Shown piece by piece: positions 1 to 14,141 of a DNA stretch of 64,000 nucleotides. Numbering within the stretch: the stretch's first letter is position 1; the number at the start of each line of letters is the position of its first letter. Source of the stretch: Paramecium pentaurelia. Taxonomy: Eukaryota > Ciliophora > Oligohymenophorea > Peniculida > Parameciidae. The notes under the pieces were generated by a model, which was not told where the DNA came from, made no database searches, and was given only the letters and a program-made list of their open reading frames with translations. The position numbers and the translations under genes are program-made. Where the stretch lies: positions 916,278-980,277 of the forward strand of contig CAJJDO010000001.1 of assembly GCA_905183005.1 (NCBI GenBank). The letters run 5' to 3'.

Positions 1-666
1 AAATGGCAGGAGCTAGATCTCTTAATTTTCACATTCCTCACAACAATTGCATTTAGAAGTACACTTGATCCTTCTCTTTTAACATTCACAATAACGTTTG
101 GAACAACTATGTAATAATATTAAATAAGATGACTTTTATTTTCTACAATTACATCCATTAAACTCTATTGAAGTTGATTTGGGGAGTATAGATTTGGGTT
201 ATTTGTTTGAACAATTATAACATTCACAATTTGATTTACATTCTTAATTGTTGGCACTACAGACACAATAGTTTTGAATGCATTTAGATTTACGACACTT
301 ACAATATATATTAGATGTTCTAGACACTTATAATAATTCATGATCATTTGTTTTGATCAATTTGTTAATAATTTCATTTTTATTATTAAGTTCTATAGAA
401 TTTAGAAGACCCAATGTATATGAAGAATTAACTAAATAATACAATACTGATACTTTAATTATTTTTAGTTATTTGGCGAGTACTTCGACTAATAATTCCA
501 TCCTATTTAATTATAAGAAATTCATCATTAAATTCTAGCTTCTTGATGATCTTATTTTTTTTTAATTCCTCTTTAATTTATTTGGGTGAGGAGTTTTACT
601 TCTGATAAGTATTGGATGATCTAACTAATTTTAATTTTTAAGGGGATTTTTCTATATAATAATCAT
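1..666 (-). CDS. Tesmin/TSO1-like CXC (LIN54-type) protein, C-terminus cut by window edge
   Basis: Read on the minus strand with TAA/TAG as Gln. The frame carries two CXC cysteine clusters: first YCKCRKSKCIQNYCVC followed by CKSNCECYNC, then CNCRKQ joined to NCSKRYCEC and CTSKCNCCEEC. This is the paired layout of the CXC (CRC) DNA-binding domain of tesmin, TSO1 and LIN54, which binds CHR-type promoter elements in cell-cycle complexes. A 27-nt GT...TAG intron at 107-133 interrupts the second cluster and restores it when removed. The start is the most upstream in-frame ATG (664-666) after a TGA at 727-729. The N-terminal ~110 residues are K/N/Q-rich without a recognised domain. The 3' end lies outside the window. 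The family call is strong; the cellular role is inferred from the family. Confidence 0.85.
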
Positions 667-998
667 TATAGAGTTACTATCTGTTGAATCAAGGTCCTTT
701 ATAAATTGCTAAAAGTTAATGAAATATCAAATTACTTCCATTTATCCGCCAAAATCAACAATACGATTTGAAATAATATAAATAATTCACATAATAAAAT
801 TTTTGAGAGCATTAATCAACTTACCTCAAAAGACCCTACTAAAAATTGTCAAAATTTCATAGACATTTTTTAATTAGATGATAAAAATTAAAACCTTGTT
901 TTCAATCAAGCTTATTAGATGAAAACAATTAAAAAGAAGCTTTAATTATAATACAAAAATGATAAACCAATACTAAACAATTTATATTTATTTGTAAA
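667..998. other. Intergenic, AT-rich
   Basis: About 330 bases between the start of the CXC gene and the stop of the nucleoside transporter gene, both on the minus strand. I see no convincing coding frame or RNA gene. It should hold the promoter of the CXC gene, but no motif stands out in this composition. Confidence 0.5.
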
Positions 999-2462
999 TC
1001 ATTTAGATATATTTGAAAAAGGCAATGCTAAAAATGATCCAAACATAATTCCTAAGCAAAGTGAAAACCCTGATACAAAACCTATTTTTTCTTTAACAAA
1101 TCCTTCGTTTGTCTATTTTATATATATTCTTAATTACTTTTTCTGGCCCCAATATCATATAACCTGTAGTAATAAATCCATTCAAAATTCCAAATAAAAA
1201 TGTATTAAAATATGAAATCCAATTAGGATCTAGATTTCCTTTGGCAATTTCTATATAAGTATAATAAAAAACAAATCTAACTAAAAACAAACCAATTAAA
1301 ATTTATTAATTAAATAGTTTTCTATTACCACCTAATAACTTTCCTAAAGTATCTCCCATATTGTATCCTAAACTAATGAAACATTGACCCCAATTAATAA
1401 AATCAGAATCAAAAGATTTTTAGAATGCTACTCCTGGAAACATCATAAATGTTTAAATATAAAGAATCACAATCAATAAAGGAATAGGGAAAGCTACTTT
1501 ATTAATCCATATCAAAGTTTATATTACATTCATTTTTTCTATCGAAATTTAATCTTTATTTTTATTGACTACTTAATTTTCAATTTATTAATTTTAATCT
1601 TAAATTTAATTTATTTAATTAAAAATGTCTGAATTGATGATGTCAGAAATTACACTATCATTTTAAATTACATTATCTGGTTCATCTTCTGTAATTATTT
1701 GATCATGAACTAAAACAGATTACCTACCCTTTTTATGTGCTTAAATAATCTTTCTATATTATGGTGTCTTTGTAAATGCAAAATACATTATGATTGCCCC
1801 TATATTCCATAATACTGCTATTCCAATATATAAAAATATTGCTATTCAATATAGAATTCAATTACATTTTTCACTATTGATTGCAGCTAAAGATATTAAC
1901 CTAAATATGGTGATAATAGTTCCAGATGCTCCTGTACCAATAAAGAATACATTAACATACTCTGGACCAAGTATCCCTGACATCCCAATAGAACTATTCT
2001 ATTATAATGATGAAAATATTCCCATTATGAATATTGTTGTTAAACATAACCAATATCCTTTTTTATATTCATTAAATAAATACCTAAAGTACTATGCATT
2101 TCTAATGCTATGATTGGCAAGAGAAACAAAAGGAAACATAAAATTACTAATGACCACACAATCCTGAAAAACATTGAAAGCATAGAACTAATACGAGGTA
2201 AGAACAATCCAATTAAACACAAACTTATGAAATTAGGAATAGGTAGTATAAAATAAACATTACGTCCTAATAATAAGTAGTCCTTTTTAATACCATCATA
2301 TTAATCAGCAAAATATGATAAACCAGTTAAGATGGCATTCCATCCTGACAATGATGAGACACCTAAGATAAAGAAAAATATCTTTTAAAAAAGTTGCGAT
2401 TTTTTTGTTGTTTTTTCTAAAAGTGAAAATTATGTGTTATCTATAGTTTTATCGGGATTCAT
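999..2462 (-). CDS. Equilibrative nucleoside transporter (ENT/SLC29 family)
   Basis: Multipass membrane protein expected to move nucleosides across the plasma or an organelle membrane. The N-terminal part has SSLSGWNAILTGLSYFADQY, matching the ENT W-N-x-x-x-T-x-x-x-Y-F motif of the first helix. Near the C-terminal third, LGYNMGDTLGKLLGG matches the ENT signature F-N-x-x-D-x-x-G-R. Hydrophobic segments fill the rest. Start is ATG at 2460-2462 (MNPDKTIDN); stop is TGA (999-1001) after NISK. A 25-nt intron lies at 1113-1137 and joins LGPEK to TNEGFVKEK. At least one further intron is needed around 1870-2060, where the frame shifts between membrane segments; I did not fix its ends. A hydrophilic loop near 1560-1750 is Q/N-rich. 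Confidence 0.85.
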
Positions 2463-2496
2463 AATATATATAATAATTAATTAATTTTAATAAATA

Positions 2497-3802
2497 TCAA
2501 ATCTCGTTTATATTTTTGCTTTTTCGTTTTAAACACAATATGTAAAATGCTGTGAAAAGATAAAAAAATAAAATTAGTAATCCAATCAATGTTGTAAGTG
2601 GACTATCAAATATCTATAATGAAATTAAATATATTATAGTAATAGGGCAACTCTATTATTCATTAATTTATATAGCTTATCCCATTTTTATCAATTATCC
2701 ATCACTATATTAAATTTCCTTAAAACAATTTGAATTATTGATAGTAAATGTTAAATTAGGATATAATGTTGTTAAGAGTCCAATTAAAGTAAAATTGAGT
2801 AAATTTTTTCTAATTATCACTGTCAAATTTGTAACATTGTCAATTAATTCCTTATCTAAAATATTATTATTAATATAATACTTTTTGAATACTGAATTCG
2901 ATTATTTGTACTAAAATACATAATGATAATAAATATAAATTTAAAAATAGCTATAGTGATTACTTCAATTTTTTCAAATTGAATCTAACTCATTTAGCTG
3001 TCTTAATTATTTTGATCCAATTAATTTGAAAAAAAATTAATTGCATTCAATTAGCTCAATAAATCACTATTTGGATCAAAATATTCAACAAAAATACAAA
3101 TAAAACCAAATAATAAAACAAAGGCCATAATTAATTATATTGTGTTGTATATTAAATTTAAGGATCTTCCAAATAACTACATTAAATTCCATGTAGATTA
3201 AATACAAGTAATTATTTATTGTTTGCATCTATCTGATAATTTTATATCACTGTTATCTTCAATATCTTCAACAATTAACATTGAATTAGATTCTAAATTA
3301 TTTAATTTCGCTAATTCTTCATCTGTTTATATTTATTTCATCTATAAAACTGTTTTAAATTTGATATCCTTAATAAATGGTTGCTTTATCATTTTTATAG
3401 ATGACTTAAAATTATTTAATGGTTATTCTAATAGAACTTAGATAATTGGTGTCATTGAACTTATAGCTGAAAATAATAATAAAGCTCTAATATAAGCAAT
3501 TTCTAAACAATCTTTAAATTAATAAGTTCTATTAAAGTATTTGATATACAAAGCACATATAATAAAAACAAACTAAAATAATATAGTTTAAAGAAATGAC
3601 TAGATTAGGATCAAAAATTTATAACTTAGTCTTCTGTTATTTTAATGCAAATTTTTCAAGTATATTATAATGAATAGTATACCTATATAAATTGATAATG
3701 ATTATATGTATAGTGTAGATTAAAGTCTTTAAAGCATTTATAACATTGTATAATTGTTATTCTTGCTATATCCTAAATATTATGATATTTATTGAATTTC
3801 AT
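2497..3802 (-). CDS. Unknown multipass membrane protein
   Basis: Coding frame on the minus strand ending in TGA (2497-2499) after KRKSKNINEI. Two introns are supported: 2856-2881 (26 nt) and 3573-3600 (28 nt, beginning GTCA). When they are spliced out the frame gives several hydrophobic helices (for example IAIFKFIFIIIMYF, MAFVLLFGFICIFVEYF, PLTTLIGLLILFFYLF) separated by acidic/Q-rich stretches such as VEDIEDNSD. I do not recognise the family. The 5' end is uncertain: an ATG at 3800-3802 is the best candidate, but one more shift upstream of ~3660 is unresolved. The 3' end lies 35 bases from the ENT start, so the two genes are tandem. Confidence 0.55.
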
Positions 3803-4007
3803 TATAAATGGTTAATATGTATACTTAAACTGTGAGTATGTTAAAATATGCTTTTATTATATTCCAAAAGTATTATTCTTTATATCTATAAATTTAAATT
3901 AATATGATTATCACACAACTAAGAAGTTATAAAGTATTCAAATTTATCATTATTTTTTCTAATTATTAAAAGAATACATTAATAATAAATAAAAATATAA
4001 CAATTAT

Positions 4008-7000
4008 TCATGATACTGTTGGCACTAATAGTGATTTTGGTTATTCATATTAAAATATTTCTAATGGTACAGGAAATTTATTCATAGAATCATTATTATT
4101 TGTCACTTTACTTCTTCCTGAATATTTATTTTTTAATTCTTCTTAATTTTGATTGGTTCGTTTTCTTGAGCTATTATTATTTGAAGTAGTATAAGGTTTA
4201 CGAGTTGATTAATATTATGTATAAGGTCTTGAACTAACTCCATTTTCTATTTCATTATATCTTTTATAATCCATAGCTTTAATTTATTCAGAAGATTAAT
4301 TTCTTCTTGAAAAATAAGCACTTGTAGGTTTCAAATAAGATAATGTTGGTAAATCTAATTCTTTATTTAGATTTCTATGTAAATTCTTTCTTTAAATCAC
4401 AAATTGTCCAACTAATTAGGGAGATTCTATTTTAGAAGAGAAATGTTCTAATTAATTAATATCACTTAAAATCCCAGTTGTTTATGCAATATTTCTCATT
4501 ATCTAAACTGTATATTACCTTTCTCCATATAATCTTTCAGTTGCTTGTTTTATCTACACCTTAATTTCATTTTGTTATTCTTTCATTAAAGGTTTATCTT
4601 TTCTTTCTTGTTCTTCTTTCATTCTCAATAAATCAGCAGCTATTTATGCTTTTAATAAACTTCTTTCTTATTCTAAATCATCTTATAAATTACGAGTTGT
4701 CTTACTTTCCATTAATTTCTTTGATTTTGCTCTATTTATCTTATTTTCACCTTTAATCATAGAAATACTTTCAGAATTTAATTATTCTATATTACTAGGT
4801 CTATCCTTAGTTGAAATAGTATCATTATGTTTTTAATCTCTCAATTATTCATTTTTCTCCCTAATCTTTGTTCTAAAAAAAGTTTAAATTTAAGATAATT
4901 TTTCTTCATCCAATCTCTATTTTTTTGGAAATAATAAAGAAGGATCTTACTAATCAAATTATTATTATTATTCTTAGGAAACACTTTATATTTATTCTTC
5001 TTCTGTTTTTGGTCTTAGATTTTATATTTTATTTAAATCATTTTTACTATTTAATGGTATATTTTCTCCAGTTTTATATTCCATCATTCTTCTTATAATT
5101 AAATCTTTTGCTGATTAAATATCTTAACCTTCTCTCAATAATAGTTTTGATAATTTTTTAATATCAAATTTTGGATTAATTTCTTTTAAAAATTACAATA
5201 AATCTGTACTAATATCTCTTATTTTTTTATACATTGTTTGATAATAATCAAATAATTTATGAAAATTATATTTAAATATTTCTATTAATTGATCTCTAAA
5301 TACATTAATAATTTCTGGACTGAGTAACTATTATAATGTAGGATTTTCTTAAGATTTTAAATAGTTTGTTAAATTTTCAACACTTAAATTAAACCATAAG
5401 ATTTAATCTGTTTTACTTTAAATATATAAATACTAACTAATTTATTATAATTCTTATTCTTTAAATCTAGGAAACACTTCAATTACAATATTATGTATTG
5501 CAAATTAATTTAAATGTTATTAAGTCAATTCATTATTTTGATTTGAACTTTTAATTATATTATATATTTTTGATATCAATATATTAATACCATTAATTTC
5601 ATTATTTAAACTTGGATATTTAAATTTCTTATTTTCTTTATTTTTTTAATCTATTGCTTAAATAATTTAATAAATTCTATGTAAATATTCAGCTAATCCA
5701 AGTTAAAAATTCATTAATAATCCTTATGTTTTTGTAGCCTTTATCCATACTACTTATTCAGGATGTTCTTCTACTTCCATTTTCTTAATATTTAAAGTAG
5801 TTGTTTCATTTTTTAAATTCATTAAACCTGCATCTTCAGCAACAATTGATTATTCATGAATTTCTAAATTAGGATTCTTCTATTTTAATTCTTTTAATTC
5901 ATAATCTAGATTCTCAATTTCATCTAAAAGAATTTCTTTTTACTTTAAGAGATTTTCATAAGAAATACTTTATTTTGTTAATTCTTATTGAAGATGCCAA
6001 TACTTCTCTAACATAAAATCTAGGATATATTAAGTTCTTTATTCATTTTCTTAATAGAATTTATTGATTTAAGATAATAATTCATTTCTATCAAAATTCA
6101 TTTCTTATTCTTATTATAAATTATCATTTTATTAATTATGATTCCATTTTTATAATAATTCCTCATTAACTATATATTAATCAACTAATCTAATTTCATT
6201 TGGTTTATCTTTATTCATAAATATTTATTCAAATATCTCAAAAAATTCAATATAAGTTAGAATATATCTACTTTCTTATTTCTTTTTCAATTAATTTTAT
6301 TTTTTCTCTTCTAAAATTTCAAATTCTTTGTTTTAAGCATCTATAAATCTTTCTGCTTCTTCTATTTTTAAAACATTATGTCCAATATTTTCTTCACCAA
6401 CATATAATATTTTTTATAATTATTATTATTTATTTTCTTATGAACGTTTGTATGTGTCTTACATTTACTTCATTTAACCAAATTCATTTTTTATAGATTA
6501 TAGGTTTTTCTTACTTAAAAATCTCTTGTTTTCAGCCATCAATTTTAAAGCATCAGTATTGTTAAATCTCTTACCTGCTTTGCTTAAAATAATTTGTAAT
6601 TCTTCACATTTTTGTTATTAAATTAGTTTAGATTTTTCAATTTCAACTAGTATCTTTTATAATGACTCGCTTTTCTCTTACTCCTCCAATATCAAATTTT
6701 CATAACGAGATTCCTATAATATCAATGATTCTCTATATTAATCTCTCTATTCTAAATCTAATAACTTAAGATTCAGATTCCCACTAAAGGTTTCAAACAA
6801 AGGATCAGAATGATGATTATTAATAGAATGAATAACCCCATATCCACTAGTGGAAGCAAGCATCTAAGAAGTTCCTGTTTTAGATTTTCTACTATTTTAT
6901 CCTGATTTTAACAGAAGTTCTAATTCTTATTGTTTTCTTTTATTTAGACTTTACAATTTATCCAATTCTGCCTTAAATTTGAAGTCATTGGATGAAACTA

Positions 7001-7133
7001 TAGAGAGATTATCATATTTTCTTATTTCTTCCTAGTGTTCAAATTCTTATTTTAACAACTCTTTTTTTTATTTAAGGCTTTCTTGATCCAAACGAGCTTA
7101 TTCATCTTCACCCAATTTCTAAAACCTTAACAT
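4008..7133 (-). CDS. Large coiled-coil protein, ~1041 aa
   Basis: One uninterrupted frame of 3126 nt in the ciliate code, from ATG 7131-7133 (MLRFQKLGEDEQARL) to TGA 4008-4010 (LLVPTVS). Composition is dominated by K, E, Q and L with heptad-like spacing, especially in the first 400 residues (ELLKQEFEHQEEIRKY) and again around residues 430-520. The C-terminal ~150 residues are less helical and rich in S, R, N and Y. No catalytic motif is visible. Such proteins in ciliates are often basal-body, axonemal or cortical parts, but that is inference from type only. No intron is needed, which is notable for a gene this long here. I cannot assign an orthologue. Confidence 0.8.
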
Positions 7134-7690
7134 TATTATTATCTCACTATTTAATTAAAAATGAGAAAAAATACATTATAATAATAAGATTGATAAATAT
7201 CAAGCATTTTTCAGAATCAATAAAATTATTCCATTGACCTTAATAAACATTCAAACATTATAAAACCTTACTTTTCTATTGTATAATTAACATATACCTA
7301 TTCAATTTTGATATCAATATTAAAAAACTCATAAAAATAAATAAAAATATCCAATTTATAAAATAAGATTAAGATTGTCAAGTAAATTAGATTCATGTAT
7401 TTAAATTATGATACTTATTATACATGTTTGATTTATCGATTAATAATTTAGAATCAATGTTTTATAACTTAAATATAGGAATAGTATTAAAAAAGTATTA
7501 ATTGAAAAAATGATGTGAATATAGAAATATTATATAACTTAAACTTTTAATATCATTCTTTAAAGTCATTTTGCTTAAAATCAAAAAATATATTTATTCT
7601 TTTATAAAATTGCAATTAAATCAATATTTTTATGTGAATTTTTTTTCACTATTTTTAGTAATAATTATTGTATTTTACATAATCTAATCG
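7134..7690. other. Intergenic between divergent genes
   Basis: About 560 bases separating the divergent starts of the coiled-coil gene (minus) and the Kazal-like gene (plus). It is AT-rich without a convincing ORF and presumably holds both promoters. No specific motif is recognisable. Confidence 0.5.
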
Positions 7691-8692
7691 ATGCTCTTTA
7701 TGCTCTTACTTTCAATAGTGCATTCATAAATATATGATTGCCAAATTCAACAAGGAGAATGTTCAGATAACTATGATCCAGTTTGTGGGTTAAATATTTC
7801 TAATTCATCAATCTAAACATTTGTTAATAATTGTTTTGCTTGTAAAGCAAGTTAAGTGGTGAAATATATAAAAGGCGATTGTTAAAAGAAACAAGATGAT
7901 ACTAAAATAGACGTACCATAGACTTCTGCTGGTGTAGATAAAAATCCTCCTAAACCTACTTCTGGAAATTATACTCAAACTATATCTTGTACAAACCCTC
8001 GACCCAGTATATGTGATACTAGGTAAATATCATTTAGAACTTTATAGTATAAAATCTATATGCGGACTCTTTGATTCTACTACTAAATGTACTGGATAAA
8101 ATTGTTTACAGTAATTCACGAATGAATGTTTGGCTTGCAGAAATACTTCAATTCATAGTTACTTTTTTGGAAATTGCTCTGAATATAAGTATTGAAATAA
8201 ATTAATAATTTAAGACCTTAAAGTCCTACTATAATTTAATGTAATTCACAATCATCAAACAACTGTGAATTGAAAGAACAACTTACTGTTTGTGGTTTTT
8301 TAGATGAAACTGCTATATGTTAAAATCCACCTTGTTTATAACCATTCGATAATAAATGTGAACCATGTTAATAATCTAATATTACATCATATTTTGTTGG
8401 TGATTGTAATCAATATTAAGAATTGTTTTACAATGCTGAATAGAAATCAGATTCTTTTGTGGCCAATTATTAATATTGTCAAGCTTAAAGACCTTCAGAA
8501 TGTGATTAAGAATATGTTCAAACTTGTGGTATCTTAAAGTCTTGTAATGGTAATGGATGCGAAAGAAACTATGATAATTCTTGCAGTGCTTGTCAAAATA
8601 GTGATATTGAAGGATATTATACTGGAGAATGTTTAAATAACTATATGAAACTAATCTCAATAATGTTTATTATTGCTTTGTTAATATAATGA
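7691..8692 (+). CDS. Secreted/surface protein with four Kazal-like modules
   Basis: Begins with a signal peptide (MLFMLLLSIVHSQ) at ATG 7691. Four cysteine modules follow. The first reads C-x6-C-x3-YDPVCGLN...TFVNNCFACKA...GDC, the core of a Kazal-type serine protease inhibitor domain; the other three keep the C...VCG(F/I/L)...C-x-x-C...G(D/E/N)C pattern in more degenerate form. Two introns are forced by frame: 8023-8047 (25 nt) and 8189-8214 (26 nt). The C-terminus is a short hydrophobic stretch (LISIMFIIALLIQ) ending at TGA 8690-8692, which fits a GPI-attachment signal or a terminal membrane anchor. An extracellular protease inhibitor is the natural reading, but the later modules may only be structural. 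Confidence 0.85.
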
Positions 8693-8725
8693 TATAATAA
8701 CTAATTAAATATATATATATATAAA

Positions 8726-11700
8726 TCAATCAAAGAATAGATTATTATTATATTATTTCTATTGGATATACCAGTAATAATAAATATGAGGATCAGATTT
8801 TTCACATTATTTTATTAATAATTAGAGTGGAATATTTGATTTTTTTATTTCTTTGTAAATATGGAAAACGAGACTAGTCTGATAATTTCTTAATATATTG
8901 TATAGTAAATGAGATTACTCTTTTTAGATTAATTTGTTTAATTTATTACTCAACAATTATTCAAAAACCATCTCCCCTACATTCATTACCAATTATATTA
9001 ATAATTCCCCTGATTCTTTATATAGTAATTAAAAAAGTGGTGTTTCAAATTCTAAACAAGTAAGAAATTAAAATAGCTAAAAATATTTTGAAGCATATTT
9101 TGAAATCATATTTAACTAGTTCTCTTTAGCCTTTTAAACATTATTCAATATATAATGTATGGAAAAAAGTGTATTTCTGTGATATTCATTTTTTAGATCT
9201 ATCTAATCCATTCCTAATTTAATGAACTTTTATTTAACTTAATCAGTTGTTGAGATACCAGATGAAAATCCATAGCATGAGCATTTTGATTTATTTCGAA
9301 CTGAATATTATCCTTCGTTTAATCTAAATCTTTGAATCAACTCAGCAAATGTTATTAACTAATATTATTAAATTGAATTTTATCTCTGTTTATCTTATAT
9401 AGGTGATTCATTTTCTAAAATAAAATGGAATTTAAATTTTACATTCGATAATTATCTCATTCACTTATCTCATGTATTTTTCTTAATTCCAATCTAAGTC
9501 CTTATTTGGAGTAAGCCATTCTATATGACTTTATCCAAAAACACTAGTAGATACATCTCTAGTTGTAGAAGTTGGTGGTCTTTAGACACTCATTTACAAT
9601 TCAATTAATTATTTTAAGTATTAATAGAGTAAATATCATTTATCTTTGGTCTTATCTCTTCTAAATATTCCGAATACTCCTTGATTTTTCTTTTCTACAC
9701 ACTGAAATAATTTGTTTATAACTTATTCATTATATTCTATCCTACAAAGACTCATTAAACTTTGATAATAAACTTTTATTTCTTATTTATTCCTATGAAT
9801 AATATTATAATTTAAACTCTTTTTATAAAGATTCGAAAAACTTAATTAATAAAGAAATTAAATGTGATGCCAATGCTCCATCCTGACAATTCTAAATTTT
9901 CTTATTTAACTATTTGATCTCTTCTTATAGGTCATATATTCTATTTCGTAAAGATTTGTTTTCCTCTTTAACTCTTTAATTTTATTCCTAAATTTTATAT
10001 CTATTTAATACTTCAAATCTTTATTCATCCTTTAAATAGGATTTTAAATAAGACTATAATTTTGTATTCTCAACTTTTTCTTATTCTAATTCTTATCTTA
10101 ATTTTGTAACTGTAGATCTCATACTAAAAATGTCTTCATCATCAAATGATAAACTTTATTTCATTATCATGCTTCTTAAACTCAAATTCTCTTTGTTTTT
10201 TATCTACAATTATAATTCTTAAATTTCATTTTGATTCTTCATTATTTCTCCTTATAATTAATCATACTCCACCAACTTATCACAAATAATTCTCCATCTC
10301 TAAGCATAACTTTCATCTAAATTATTTAAATCTATCATCCAATCTCTATCTTAAACAATAGCTTTCTCACACATCTCTATAAAAATTGAACTTCCTTTCC
10401 TTATAAATTATATTTCCTCATCTTTCTTAATCAATTTTTTCTCTAATTTTACTATTTCTTATTATAATACACTTTTTGCCTTTCCTTATGCTTTTTCTAC
10501 TTTTAAGTTATCTATTTCTTATCTTAATTATATAACCATTTCAGATTCCTTCAAAAGAAATATCTCCTTAAAATCATCTAAGCTCTACAATTATTATCTC
10601 TACAATTTGTCATTTTCATCATATAATTATGCTATTTTATCTTAAAGAACAATAATTTTTTAATTCTAATTACAACTTGATTTCATTTAATTTTCAAAAT
10701 TTTCACTTAAATTACCGCTTTTTCCATTTAAAGCAGATACTAACTATTGTCTAAAAGAATTTCCTTATATAAGGGATTTATTTTCATCAAAATTTATTAA
10801 CTATAATCCTTATTCCATTTACTATATATCATTCATCAATTCCTTATCTAAATTTGATTAACTCAAATATTTTTGAAGCCTTTTTTTTTCATATATTAAT
10901 GATTGATTCTTACTCATTTCTTCATTAAGGTTATTTTAAACTTTATAATTAAATCTAAATTATTAGTTAATTCTATTATTCTTCACTGGCTTTTTATATT
11001 TTAAATTAATTTAAATTTATATGATTGATTTCTTATAAATATTTTAAGGTCATTTGATTAACTTTTTAAGTTTAATCCTATTCTAGTTATTATTGTATTT
11101 ATAAAGTATTTTCCAGATTTTTTTACAAATCTTGTTTTTCTTTTCTTATTTACATAATTCAATTTATTTAAGTCCTTTTTAAGTTATTTCATTTAATTTT
11201 ATCTCAATTGACTATTTTTCATTTAAAATACTATTTACTTAATCATCTTAAATAAGCATTAATTTTTCTTTCTGTTCTTGTTCTTTCTAAAGTTAAGTCT
11301 TTAATTCCTCATTTAGTTTCTAATATAATATTACTTTTTCTTAAAATTCTGATTATTTGTTCTCCAACTCAGAGATCTAGATTAATTAATTTTAATATAT
11401 AATTTTATAATTTTCTATTTTATGTTAATATATTTCTTCTGCTTATAATATTTTTGTTTCTAGCTTTATATAATTTGATTTTAAAATTTATTATTCTTGA
11501 AATAATTTGGTTTTGATATATTCTGATTGTTCATATTAAATAGTTTTAAAATCTTAAATAATTTTTAAAATTCAATTTTTTTATTTTAAGATTAGCCTTT
11601 CAAATTTTTCTTGTAAGTTGTAAATTTATAAGTTTTACAATGAAATTTTCATTTGATTTTCATTTAAAAGATTTTAAAGTAATTGAATTTCTTTATTTTA

Positions 11701-14141
11701 TTCACAAATTATCTTTTACTTTTCTATTAATGATTGCTATTATTATTCACCATTTTACTGAGGCTAAACTTCTAATTATGTGAATTAAATTGATAATTCA
11801 TCATTTTGAGAATTAAGACTTTAAATTTCCTTTGTATATAATTCAATTTAATCAAAAGAAGATTATTTGTTGATATAAATTTAATTAGTAGGGGTTCTTA
11901 GAGCATCAAAATTAAAACTATTATGAGAATTATCATATCAGACACCTTCTAATTTAATTATCAATAAGTTAACTTTTTTTTTAATTATATTTAAATTTCC
12001 TCTTAATTTTTCTATTATTATTTATCGATATTCAATTCATTGATTAATTATTCTAAATATTACTATTTCTCTAATAAATCTCTTAATTAAGAGTTAAGAT
12101 TTTGAATCTCTTCATTTCTTAATTAAACTAACTTAATTTATGAATCAAAATGATGGTTCATTTTTTAATTCAATTTACTTTTTGTATTTTTCTAGTTTAT
12201 TAATTGATTTATTTTATTGTTCTTTTAGTTCTTTTACTTCTTAAAAATAATTGATATTTTATTTTAATATCTCTTTAATATTTTAAGATAGTTGATATAT
12301 AGAATCTGTACACGTAAATTCTGGCTTAATTTATTAACAAATTACCTAATTGAGACTATTAATTTACATCATAAGAGATTCATATTGTTTTACTATTGTT
12401 TGATATTCTTTAGACAGGTTATTTTATTATTATGAAAAATCAGGTAATTTGAGTAGATATTTTTATTTTTCTTTTGTAATGAAACTTAAAATATTCTTAA
12501 CTTCATCAATGTTATCTTTAGATTCTTATTTCTTAATTAATTTTTATAAAAATATCTTTCATTTTCTGCTCTTTAATTTCTAATTCTTATAATTTTGATT
12601 ATTTTAAACATAATATACTATTAATTACTTACTCTAATTATTTTATTTTATCTTCTTATTGAAATATTTGAGAATTACACTATTCCTATAATTAGATCAT
12701 TTTATTATTCATATCATTTATTTAGAATTCAAAAGATTAACTGAGTTCTTCAATTTCTTATTCTTTTGTCTTCAATATACCGTATAACTTTTTCATAATT
12801 GCTTTTCTTTCTTTAGCTTTCTTTTGATATCCTTACATTAATTTATTATTGTCATTATCTAATTTATTTACTTATTAATTCTTATAAATTGATAAGTCTC
12901 TTTTGAGTTTAGTAATATGATCATTTAGTATATAAATTTATTTTTTGTGTTTTTCATTATCATATCTAAGATTCCAATTATTAGATTTAAATTGATTTGT
13001 AATTTATTATTACTCACTTACNAAATTTCCTCTTAATTTTTCTATTATTATTTATCGATATTCAATTCATTGATTAATTATTCTAAATATTACTATTTCT
13101 CTAATAAATCTCTTAATTAAGAGTTAAGATTTTGAATCTCTTCATTTCTTAATTAAACTAACTTAATTTATGAATCAAAATGATGGTTCATTTTTTAATT
13201 CAATTTACTTTTTGTATTTTTCTAGTTTATTAATTGATTTATTTTATTGTTCTTTTAGTTCTTTTACTTCTTAAAAATAATTGATATTTTATTTTAATAT
13301 CTCTTTAATATTTTAAGATAGTTGATATATAGAATCTGTACACGTAAATTCTGGCTTAATTTATTAACAAATTACCTAATTGAGACTATTAATTTACATC
13401 ATAAGAGATTCATATTGTTTTACTATTGTTTGATATTCTTTAGACAGGTTATTTTATTATTATGAAAAATCAGGTAATTTGAGTAGATATTTTTATTTTT
13501 CTTTTGTAATGAAACTTAAAATATTCTTAACTTCATCAATGTTATCTTTAGATTCTTATTTCTTAATTAATTTTTATAAAAATATCTTTCATTTTCTGCT
13601 CTTTAATTTCTAATTCTTATAATTTTGATTATTTTAAACATAATATACTATTAATTACTTACTCTAATTATTTTATTTTATCTTCTTATTGAAATATTTG
13701 AGAATTACACTATTCCTATAATTAGATCATTTTATTATTCATATCATTTATTTAGAATTCAAAAGATTAACTGAGTTCTTCAATTTCTTATTCTTTTGTC
13801 TTCAATATACCGTATAACTTTTTCATAATTGCTTTTCTTTCTTTAGCTTTCTTTTGATATCCTTACATTAATTTATTATTGTCATTATCTAATTTATTTA
13901 CTTATTAATTCTTATAAATTGATAAGTCTCTTTTGAGTTTAGTAATATGATCATTTAGTATATAAATTTATTTTTTGTGTTTTTCATTATCATATCTAAG
14001 ATTCCAATTATTAGATTTAAATTGATTTGTAATTTATTATTACTCACTTACTTATTCATAATAAGATGAGAAATTACATCTCTATCTAACTTCATCCTGT
14101 CGAGATCTAGAATGAGGGAAAGATAATAAAATTATTTACAT
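8726..14141 (-). CDS. Giant coiled-coil protein (~1450 aa after removing assembly duplication)
   Basis: Continuous ciliate-code reading on the minus strand. The likely start is ATG 14139-14141; coding is obvious from SRSRQDEVRQR onward. Long heptad-rich stretches fill most of the protein (for example KTKEQEIEELSQSFEFQIND). A 28-nt intron at 9415-9442 joins VNEIIIEQ to NESPIQDK. The C-terminal ~240 residues are more globular (FAELIQRFRLNEGQYSVRN, then YASKYFQLFQFLTCLEFE) and end in TGA 8726-8728. Position 13022 is N, and the 1029 nt on each side are identical (11993-13021 and 13023-14051), so the real gene probably lacks one copy. I do not recognise the orthologue; a cytoskeletal or centrosome-like role is only inferred from architecture. 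The stop lies 34 bases from the stop of the Kazal gene (convergent). Confidence 0.75.
11993..14051. repeat. Direct duplication of 1029 nt around a single N (probable assembly artefact)
   Basis: 11993-13021 and 13023-14051 look identical base for base wherever compared, with one N at 13022 between them. It lies inside the giant coiled-coil gene. Identical blocks abutting a one-base gap are what a scaffolder leaves when two overlapping contig ends are placed next to each other without merging. Confidence 0.85.

Noticed and set aside
8689..9335. Long plus-strand ORF overlapping the stop of the Kazal gene (hydrophobic, with a possible 26-nt intron).
   Set aside because: The minus strand over the same bases carries a longer, better-composed frame that joins the giant coiled-coil gene by a proper 28-nt intron. 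The plus reading is its shadow in a code with one stop.
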